A stretch of 64,000 nt of DNA from JBGPEQ01 sp050180895 (GTDB lineage Bacteria > Pseudomonadota > Alphaproteobacteria > Dongiales > Dongiaceae): NCBI GenBank assembly GCA_050180895.1, contig JBFXDS010000003.1, positions 434,001 to 498,000 on the forward strand, read 5' to 3'. This document shows positions 8,035 to 14,758 of this stretch, piece after piece (position 1 is the stretch's first letter; each line of letters begins with the position of its first letter). The translations under genes and the position numbers were made by a program. The notes under the pieces were generated by a model. The model made no database searches. It had not been told where the DNA came from and worked only from the letters and a program-made list of their open reading frames with translations.

Positions 8035-8931
8035 TCAGATTGTCGTGAGTTGATCCTCGGGCGTGCCATATCGACGCTCCATCTGCTCGATCTCGGGTAA
8101 CCCGACGATATCCGTCATCTCCTTGAACGTGGCCATCTGGCTGCGAAGATGGGCGATGGTGCCGGTGCGTTTGAGCTCCGAGAGCATGTGCTGAACCGCG
8201 GGAATCGCTGCAAGGATTCCGTACAATGCAAAGTTTGCTAGTTTGAAACCCATGCGGCCGAGCTCGTCAGCCGGGATGTCCGGGGTCTTGCCGCTGGAGG
8301 CCATGTTGTAGAGAAGCGGGAATCCTCTGAAATGCGCAGCGATTCGTTCGCACTGAGCGCGTCCGACCGGCGCTTCGATGAAGAGCATGTCGGCGCCCGC
8401 TTCTCGATATCGCTCGCCCCGCTCAAGGGCGGAGTCGATTCCCTCCACGGCGATCGCGTCGGTGCGGATGATCAAAACCAGGTCCTGATCCTGGCGCGCA
8501 TCGCAGGCGGCCTTGATCTTTCCGATCATTTCCGTGGTTGGGATAACGCGCTTGCCTGCCAGATGTCCGCACCGCTTCGGCGAGACTTGGTCTTCAAGAT
8601 GAATAGCGGCGACGCCCGCTTTCTCGAAATCCCTCACCGTTCTGCGGACATTGATCGCATTTCCGTAACCCGTATCTGCGTCGGCGACCACGGGCAGGCC
8701 CGACGCATCGGCAATGCGGCCGGCGTTGTCGATCATCTCGCTGGCGGTGAGGAGACCGATGTCGGGCATTCCGAGGCGTGTGAGGCTGGTCCCGAATCCC
8801 GTCATGTACACGGCCTCGAATCCCTCCCGCGCTATCAGCCGCGCCACGAATGCATCGGCGGCGCCAGGAGCCATGACGCAGCCGGGGCGGGCGAGCAACT
8901 GACGTAGCCGCCTGGTCTGACGCTCGCTCAT
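8035..8931 (-). CDS. PrpB/isocitrate-lyase-family C-C lyase (PEP mutase superfamily)
   Basis: First gene of the leftward operon. The 298-residue protein has the PEP mutase/isocitrate lyase barrel: DADTGYGN (metal ligands about D84 and D86), HLEDQVSPKRCGH with the lyase cysteine C121, and IIRTDA. The KRCGH motif marks C-C lyases (2-methylisocitrate lyase PrpB, 2,3-dimethylmalate lyase, isocitrate lyase) rather than phosphonomutases. It is too short for AceA isocitrate lyase (about 430 or more), so PrpB-like or dimethylmalate-lyase-like is the best reading. Expected products are pyruvate or glyoxylate plus a dicarboxylate or monocarboxylate. It runs from the divergent promoter region shared with the prpD-like gene. 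Confidence 0.87.
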   Translation of the reverse strand: MSERQTRRLRQLLARPGCVMAPGAADAFVARLIAREGFEAVYMTGFGTSLTRLGMPDIGLLTASEMIDNAGRIADASGLPVVADADTGYGNAINVRRTVRDFEKAGVAAIHLEDQVSPKRCGHLAGKRVIPTTEMIGKIKAACDARQDQDLVLIIRTDAIAVEGIDSALERGERYREAGADMLFIEAPVGRAQCERIAAHFRGFPLLYNMASSGKTPDIPADELGRMGFKLANFALYGILAAIPAVQHMLSELKRTGTIAHLRSQMATFKEMTDIVGLPEIEQMERRYGTPEDQLTTI

Positions 8932-9205
8932 GCCTGTTTCTCCGTGGTCGTCGGCGCGAAATAACTTCGTTCTGTCTAACAGAACGACAGTTCTTTTTTA
9001 CTTTGAGCCACGCTTGAAGCAGTGTCAAGCATCTACGTGCCGCACAGCGAGCGAATCCGAAAGCGAACAATCGAAGTTCAATGGCGCTTGACAACCACAC
9101 TCATGTCGTGCACGTTAAAAAAAGAACTGTCGTTCTGTCAGACAGAACGACATTCAATCTGGCAGTTCTGTAGCTTGTGCAGCAGGGACAAGGAAGCACT
9201 TCAGT
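8932..9205 (+). promoter_or_regulatory. Divergent promoter region with two mirrored 34-bp operators
   Basis: This 274-bp gap separates the two arms of the catabolic locus. It contains one element at 8967-9000 and a second at 9117-9150 in the opposite orientation; the two 34-bp copies differ at only 2 positions. Each has a 21-bp palindrome with perfect 9-bp arms, TCGTTCTGT and ACAGAACGA, around a 3-bp centre (8967-8987 and 9130-9150), followed by CAGTTC and a T-run. TTGACA lies at 9088-9093 for the right arm and, on the minus strand, at 9028-9023 for the left arm; each is 22-23 bp from the near edge of its operator. The -10 sequences are weak. The layout suggests one regulator, probably the local IclR protein, controlling both directions. 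Confidence 0.8.
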
Positions 9206-10573
9206 ATGCCCACAGTCGTTGAACAGCTGGCCGGTCTTTCGCGGGAAGTCGACTACAAGATGCTGCCCGCCGACGTCGTGAAGGAAACGAAGCGGCGGAT
9301 CCTCGATACCCTTGCTTGTGCAATGGGAGGGCTGGACAGCAAGCCGAGCAAGGCGGTCAGGTCGCTCGTGCCGGAGACGCACGGCAAGTCCCAGGCAACA
9401 GTCTGGGGCGGCGGCCGGACGACGGGGATCATGGCCACGCTCGCCAACGGGACCGCGCTCAGATACCTGGATTTCAACGACGTTTATTTCGGGCGCGACC
9501 CCTGCCACGCGAGCGGCGATATCGCTCCGGCCGTCGCCATGGCCGAGATGGTGGGGGCGAGCGGCAAGGAGCTCATCTCCGCCGTGGCCCTGGCCTACGA
9601 GGTCCATATGCGCCTGTGCGATTTCGTCGGCGAGCCGACGATCTGGCTGCGCGGCTGGGACCACGTGACCAACATTCCCTATGCTGCGGCCGCCGCCTGC
9701 GGGTACCTGATGCGCCTGCCCGTCGACAAGATCGCGCACGGCATGGCAATCGCGGGAATCCAGGGGAATACGCTGGCAGAGCTACGGCGCGGCAAGATCC
9801 CGAGCCAGAAGGCGTTCGCTGAAGCGAAGGCGGCATCCGATGGCCTGATGGCCGCGCAGCTGGCCGAACAGGGCATGACCGGCAGCGAGCTGGTGTTCGA
9901 GGGCGACTTCGGCCACATCAAGGTCGTGGGTGGGTCCTGCGATCTCAAGGCCCTCGTCGCGCCGATCAAGACGTTCTCGGTGACGAGGACGCAGCTCAAG
10001 ATGCATGCCGTGGAATCGATGACCCAGGCGCCGGTGCAGGCCGCACTCACGATCCGCGATAAGCACAAGCTGAAGCCGGAGGAGATCGAGCATATCGAGA
10101 TCGGGATGTACGACTACGCGTTCGACAAGCCCGACTGGGACGACGGTAAGCTCTACCCCGACACGCGGGAGACCGCCGATCACAGCTATCCCTATTGCAT
10201 CGCCGCGGCGCTCCTCGACGGCGTGGTCGGCCCGAAGCAGTTCACGGACGAGCGGATCACCTCGTCGGACATCCGCGGCCTCATGGACCGCACCTCGCTC
10301 GTGCGCGATCCCGAGGTGCAGGGCCTCTTCCCGGCCACGCTTCCCGGCGCCGTCACCATCAAGCGCAAGGACGGCCAAGTGTTCCGAGAGGTAGTCAAGT
10401 ATCCTCTGGGGCACCCGCAGAACCCGATGCCGGACGGCGTCATCGAAAGCAAGTTCAGGATGTTGTCGGAGGGCGTGCTGTCGAGGGCCCGCGCCGATGA
10501 GATCATTCATGCTGTGTGGACGCTCGAGGAGATCAAGAACACGCAAGAGTTCACAGCCCTGCTGGGCAAGTGA
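9206..10573 (+). CDS. MmgE/PrpD-family protein (2-methylcitrate dehydratase-like)
   Basis: First gene of the rightward arm, 455 residues, with AAGGAAG as ribosome site. It shows the MmgE/PrpD organisation: an all-helical first domain (RILDTLACAMGG near 32, NGTALRYLDFND near 82, the HASGDIAPAVAMAE block, AYEVHMRLC) and a C-terminal alpha/beta domain (KMHAVESMTQAPVQAAL near 270; ETADHSYPYCIAAALLDG near 325). Known members dehydrate 2-methylcitrate, decarboxylate cis-aconitate or epimerise iminodisuccinate. Beside an aconitase-family hydro-lyase and a PrpB-type lyase, a dehydratase acting on a tertiary hydroxy acid is the natural inference. It is not necessarily methylcitrate dehydratase, because no prpC is present. 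Confidence 0.88.
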   Translation: MPTVVEQLAGLSREVDYKMLPADVVKETKRRILDTLACAMGGLDSKPSKAVRSLVPETHGKSQATVWGGGRTTGIMATLANGTALRYLDFNDVYFGRDPCHASGDIAPAVAMAEMVGASGKELISAVALAYEVHMRLCDFVGEPTIWLRGWDHVTNIPYAAAAACGYLMRLPVDKIAHGMAIAGIQGNTLAELRRGKIPSQKAFAEAKAASDGLMAAQLAEQGMTGSELVFEGDFGHIKVVGGSCDLKALVAPIKTFSVTRTQLKMHAVESMTQAPVQAALTIRDKHKLKPEEIEHIEIGMYDYAFDKPDWDDGKLYPDTRETADHSYPYCIAAALLDGVVGPKQFTDERITSSDIRGLMDRTSLVRDPEVQGLFPATLPGAVTIKRKDGQVFREVVKYPLGHPQNPMPDGVIESKFRMLSEGVLSRARADEIIHAVWTLEEIKNTQEFTALLGK

Positions 10574-10609
10574 CCGGAACGATCAACTGACACTCAAGGG
10601 AGGAGTACT

Positions 10610-11647
10610 ATGAGACCGACCATCCGTTGCAATCGGCGGAGCTTGCTGTTCGCCACCTTTTTCGCCGGCGTCGTGCTGGCAATGTCGGGCGGCGAGGCCG
10701 ACGCGCAGGAAGCGGGCAATGTCAAAGTCGTCATGGGGACGAGCGCTCCGATCACGAGCATCGTCTACCTGCCGACGGTTCTCGCCGATCGCCTGGGGTT
10801 CTTCAAGGAAGAAGGGATCGATTTCACGCTCGAGCAGTTCAACGGCGGCTCCGCCGCCGCCGCCGCGTTGGTGAACGGCAGCGTCGATGTTCTCACGGGA
10901 AACTACAACCACACCATCCAGTTGGCGGCCCAAGGCAAGCATGCGGTAGCCTTCGCGCAGATGACCCAGACGCCGGGGCTCGTCCTTGCGATCTCTCCGA
11001 AGGCCACGCGGACGATCCGTTCGATCGAGGACCTCCGAGGGGCGAATGTCGGCGTCAGCGCGCCCGGCGGCGGTTCCGACATTCTTCTGAAATATCTCCT
11101 GGGGCGCGCGGGCATTCCTGCATCCGAGGTGCCGGTTGTCAGCATCGGCCTGGGAACGACGGCCGTGGCCGCGATGGAGTATGGTAAAGTCGATGCGGCG
11201 GTGATGCTGGATCCCGCGGTATCCCAGCTGAAGATGCGCGTGAAGCCCGCAGAACTGCAGATCCTCATCGACCTTCGCAAGCCCGAAGAGGTGCAGAAGC
11301 AGTTCGGCGTGCCGTCCGTACCCACCGCCTCGTTCTACACGACGCCCGAGTGGCTGGCGGCCCATCCGGAGACGGCGCGGAAGCTGGCGCGGGCCTTGTC
11401 GAAGTCGCTCGACTGGATCAGGGCCCATTCCGCCCAGGAGATGCTCGCAAATCTCCCGGAGGATTTCGCGGGCGGCGAGCCCGACGTCTATCTCGAAGCG
11501 CTCGAGCAGAACAAGGTCGGGGTCGCCCAAAGCGTGCGGATCGATGAGCACGGCGCCGAGTCGATCCTGGAGATGTTGACACCCGTCCTGGCTGCCGATG
11601 CGCCCGTCGACTTGGCGAAGACGTTTACGAACGACTATATCCCCTAG
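10610..11647 (+). CDS. ABC transporter substrate-binding protein, NMT1/SsuA/TauA type
   Basis: Periplasmic binding protein of a nitrate/sulfonate/taurine-type importer, 345 residues, with a strong ribosome site (GGGAGGAG). An N-terminal signal peptide ends near ADAQE (about residue 36). The mature protein follows the NMT1/THI5-like pattern: YLPTVLADRLGFFKEEGIDFTLE, then GGSAAAAALVNGSVDVLTGN, LRGANVGVSAPGG and a C-terminal TPEWLAAHPETARKLARAL. The family binds sulfonates, thiamine precursors, nitrate, aromatic acids and others, so the ligand is unknown; the locus suggests the compound that the neighbouring enzymes break down. It is 36 nt after the prpD-like gene. The next gene starts only after 228 nt in which I see no clear terminator. 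Confidence 0.9.
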   Translation: MRPTIRCNRRSLLFATFFAGVVLAMSGGEADAQEAGNVKVVMGTSAPITSIVYLPTVLADRLGFFKEEGIDFTLEQFNGGSAAAAALVNGSVDVLTGNYNHTIQLAAQGKHAVAFAQMTQTPGLVLAISPKATRTIRSIEDLRGANVGVSAPGGGSDILLKYLLGRAGIPASEVPVVSIGLGTTAVAAMEYGKVDAAVMLDPAVSQLKMRVKPAELQILIDLRKPEEVQKQFGVPSVPTASFYTTPEWLAAHPETARKLARALSKSLDWIRAHSAQEMLANLPEDFAGGEPDVYLEALEQNKVGVAQSVRIDEHGAESILEMLTPVLAADAPVDLAKTFTNDYIP

Positions 11648-11875
11648 AAAAGTCTTCCCCCGAATGCAGCCGGGTCAGCCGGGTGCGGGCTCTCGGATTG
11701 CCATTGAGCAGAGCCAAAACCCGCTCTCGTGTTGATCCGGCTGTTGCTGCACCCCCGCACGGCTGGTCATGGTTGCCAGCGTAATCTCTACAGGCGACTC
11801 TCCGATGGTCTTACTGGTTGACGACTATTACGACTCTGCGCCGCGAAGAGCCGCAAGAATCTTCGATGGACATGA

Positions 11876-12739
11876 GTGCAGCGAATGTTGACACAGAAGG
11901 CCAAAGCGCGCAGCCAGGACCGCGGCGACATCGAGAAGCCGCTGATCGCGCTGGATGGCGTGACGATAAGCTTCGCCCTGCCGGATCGCGACTATGTCGC
12001 GGTGAGGGACATAAACATGTCCGTCAAGACCGGCAGCTTCTTGACGATCATCGGCCCAACCGGATGCGGCAAGACAACGATCCTCAATGCCATCGCCGGG
12101 CTGCTTCGGCCGGCTTCCGGCAACGTTCAGATCGGCGCCGCGCCGCTGCGCGGCCTCAATACTCGCGCCAGCTACATGTTTCAGCGCGATTCGCTTCTGC
12201 CATGGAAGACGGTATTGGACAATGTCGCTCTTGGCCTGATGTGCCGGGGGGTCGGTCGGCAGGAACGGACGGAACGCGCCCGGGAATGGATTGCCCGCGT
12301 GGGTTTGGTGGGATTTGAGGACGCCTACCCGTCCCAGCTGTCGGGCGGCATGCGCAAGCGCGCCTCGCTCGCCCAAGTCTGGATCGTCGAGCCGGATATC
12401 CTGCTCATGGACGAGCCGTTTGCGGCACTGGATGTGCAGACCCGTCAGCTGATGGAGAACGAGCTGCTGGATCTGTGGAGCGGATCGGGCACCACCGTGC
12501 TGTTCGTGACGCACGATCTCGACGAGGCGGTCGCGCTCTCCGATGAAGTGCTGCTGCTCTCGGCCGGTCCCGCCAGCCGCATCGTCGGTCAGTATCCGAT
12601 CGAGATTCCGCGGCCCCGCAATCTGCTCGATATCCGCTCGACGGCGGCGTTCAGCGAAAGGCACAAGACCATCTGGTCGGATCTCAGGAAGGAAGTGATG
12701 ATCACCTATGAAAAGCGCTTCTCACGTGCGTCCGGCTGA
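11876..12739 (+). CDS. ABC transporter ATP-binding protein (nitrate/sulfonate type)
   Basis: Cytoplasmic ATPase of the importer whose binding protein precedes it and whose permease overlaps its 3' end by 32 nt. The 287-residue protein shows Walker A GPTGCGKTT near residue 61, Q-loop FQRDSLLPWK, signature LSGGMRKR near residue 158, Walker B ILLMDEPFAALD, and the H-loop in VTHDLDEA. LLPWKTVLDN and the MRKR variant of the signature are common in SsuB/TauB/NrtD-like ATPases. The start is the GTG at 11876; an in-frame ATG three codons on (11885) is equally possible. The N-terminal 25 residues before IALDGVTISF are a short extension. Confidence 0.93.
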   Translation: MQRMLTQKAKARSQDRGDIEKPLIALDGVTISFALPDRDYVAVRDINMSVKTGSFLTIIGPTGCGKTTILNAIAGLLRPASGNVQIGAAPLRGLNTRASYMFQRDSLLPWKTVLDNVALGLMCRGVGRQERTERAREWIARVGLVGFEDAYPSQLSGGMRKRASLAQVWIVEPDILLMDEPFAALDVQTRQLMENELLDLWSGSGTTVLFVTHDLDEAVALSDEVLLLSAGPASRIVGQYPIEIPRPRNLLDIRSTAAFSERHKTIWSDLRKEVMITYEKRFSRASG

Positions 12740-13589
12740 CGCCTTGCCCGCCAAGAGCGCAAAGGATGCCCGTGTGAACCCTCTGCAACGGCGACGGAAG
12801 AGCGCCCGCCGACATCGGGCCGTCGTCCGCGTCGCTCAGATCCTCGTCGCCGTCGTCACCGTCGGTCTTTGGGAACTCGGGGCGCGCTTCGGCATCCTGG
12901 ATCCGTTTTTCGTGTCGCAACCCTCGCGGATTGCGGCGCGGCTTGTCGAGTGGTTCGGCCAGAGCGAGGTCTACGAGGATCTCGAGGTGACGCTGATCGA
13001 GGCCTTCCTGGCGCTCGTTATCGGCGGGGCGCTCGGCCTCGTCCTGGGATTCGTGTTCGCCAGACTCCATCTGCTGGCGGAGATTCTCGACCCCTACATC
13101 AAGATCGTCAACTCGATGCCGCGCCTGATATTCGCGCCGCTCTTCCTGCTCTGGTTCGGCATCGGCATCTGGTCGAAGGTGGCTCTCGGCGTGAGCCTCG
13201 TGTTCTTCATCGTCTTCTTCAACACCTATCAGGGCGTGCGGGACGTCGACCGCGTCCTGGTGGACAACACGCGGATGCTCGGCGCCTCCGAGCGAGACCT
13301 GTTCCGCCACGTCTTCCTGCCGAGCGCGCTGACATGGATCTTCGCCAGTCTGCATGTCAGCGTCGGTTTCGCGATCATCGGCGCCGTCGTCGGCGAGTAT
13401 CTCGGGGCATCGCGCGGGATTGGATACCGGATCGCGCAGGCGGAGGGCACCTTCAACACCACGAGCGTCTTCGCCGGCCTCACGCTCCTTGCCGTCGTGG
13501 TGTTTCTCGTCGATGTCGTCGTGTATCGGGTGGAACGGTACCTGCTGCGGTGGAAGGTCGGCGCCACGGCACAGGAGACCGCCCCTTGA
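12708..13589 (+). CDS. ABC transporter permease (SsuC/TauC type)
   Basis: Inner-membrane permease of the same importer, 293 residues with about six membrane segments. After a basic N-terminal tail (to about residue 45) come hydrophobic segments at roughly 46-65, 100-125, 140-165, 168-185, 220-245 and 255-280. The family EAA loop is seen around NTRMLGASERDLFRHVFLPSALTWIFASL (shown by position, residues about 187-215), with the GAVVGEYLGASRGIGYRI segment typical of SsuC/TauC. It overlaps the ATPase gene, so the two are translationally coupled. The transporter is complete: binding protein, ATPase, permease. Confidence 0.92.
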   Translation: MKSASHVRPADALPAKSAKDARVNPLQRRRKSARRHRAVVRVAQILVAVVTVGLWELGARFGILDPFFVSQPSRIAARLVEWFGQSEVYEDLEVTLIEAFLALVIGGALGLVLGFVFARLHLLAEILDPYIKIVNSMPRLIFAPLFLLWFGIGIWSKVALGVSLVFFIVFFNTYQGVRDVDRVLVDNTRMLGASERDLFRHVFLPSALTWIFASLHVSVGFAIIGAVVGEYLGASRGIGYRIAQAEGTFNTTSVFAGLTLLAVVVFLVDVVVYRVERYLLRWKVGATAQETAP

Positions 13590-13647
13590 ACGGAGCTCCG
13601 GGCTGCATCCGGCGGAGCAGAGTGGTATGAGGCCGGAGGAGGGGCGG

Positions 13648-14550
13648 ATGGAGGATGCTCTGGATCGAAGCAAGCTGCGCTTCGTCGATGTCGGGGGCAT
13701 ACGCACCAGATATTACGAGGACGGCGAGGGCGAGCCGCTGGTCCTCATCCATGGCGGTCATTTCGGTTTTGTGGACTCGCTCGACACCTGGAGCCTCAAT
13801 CTCAAGGGACTCGCACGACACTTCCGTGTTCTCGCGCTCGACAGGGTCGGACAGGGATACACCGGCAGCCCGACGCGGGATGACGACTACACGCAGGACT
13901 TCACCCTGCGGCATGTCCTGCAATGGCTGAACGTCGTCGGCCTCGAGCAGGCTCATCTGCTGGGCCACTCGCGTGGCGGCCTGGTCGCAGCTCAGGTCGC
14001 CCTGGAGCGGCCGGGGTTCGCCAAGTCGGCCGTCATCGTCAACAGCGCAACGTTGGCGCCGGAGTCCGACGATCCGAGATTCGCATGCGGCGCGGTGCTG
14101 GAAAGCATTGGCGTCGGCTCGCATGTCGGACCCTGGACTAGGGACGAACTGCGGGTGGAGCCGGAATCCGACTCGTTCTCTCATACGCATATCACGGCTG
14201 AATACATCGACAGATATCTCGAGATGGTGAACCTGCCGTCCTTTCGGGAGGCGGAAGCGAAAATGCGCGACGGGCTGGCGAACAAGCTTTTCAAACCGAA
14301 CCTGAATCTCGCCCGGGCCGAGGCGCTGCGCCGCGTCGACGAGCGGGGCATGCCCTGCCGCACGCTTTTAATCTGGAGCTTCAACGACAATCTCGCGCCG
14401 CTGCGGGAGGTCGGATTGCGCCTCTACGACCGCATCTGCGCGAAGACCCCGGTCTCGGACCTCTATGTCTTCAACCAAGCGGGACATTATCCCTATCGAG
14501 AGCACCCGCTGGAGTTCAACCGTATCGTCACGGCCTTCTGCCTTTCGTAA
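13648..14550 (+). CDS. Alpha/beta-fold hydrolase
   Basis: From the ATG at 13648, chosen for the GGAGGAGGGG just ahead, the product is 300 residues. It is a classical alpha/beta hydrolase: LVLIHGGHFGF as the oxyanion-hole HG region near residue 35, nucleophile elbow GHSRG with Ser108, an acid in the WSFNDNLAP region, and the catalytic His280 in NQAGHYPYREHP. Similar proteins include C-C bond hydrolases of the MhpC/BphD type, esterases and haloalkane dehalogenases. The reaction cannot be chosen from sequence; being last behind the ABC importer, it may act early on the imported compound. It has no signal peptide. Confidence 0.85.
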   Translation: MEDALDRSKLRFVDVGGIRTRYYEDGEGEPLVLIHGGHFGFVDSLDTWSLNLKGLARHFRVLALDRVGQGYTGSPTRDDDYTQDFTLRHVLQWLNVVGLEQAHLLGHSRGGLVAAQVALERPGFAKSAVIVNSATLAPESDDPRFACGAVLESIGVGSHVGPWTRDELRVEPESDSFSHTHITAEYIDRYLEMVNLPSFREAEAKMRDGLANKLFKPNLNLARAEALRRVDERGMPCRTLLIWSFNDNLAPLREVGLRLYDRICAKTPVSDLYVFNQAGHYPYREHPLEFNRIVTAFCLS

Positions 14551-14758
14551 TCTCATCGCCAGTCCACTCACGATGGGCTGGCGCCGTTCCCCAGCCCGCC
14601 ATGTGGACCGACGGGTGACCGGTTGCGCTTGCCTTCCGACGGCACGGCGCGAAAATTTGCACAAACTTGACAAACATCGATGTGCGAGGCGACGAATGCC
14701 GTAGCGCTGCGGAGCACAGGTCTGCTGCCGATATGGGCCGCCACTGAGGAATTGCTTA

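Noticed and set aside
8035..8931. Glyoxylate-cycle isocitrate lyase (AceA)
   Set aside because: At 298 residues it is far shorter than AceA and matches the PrpB/dimethylmalate-lyase size.
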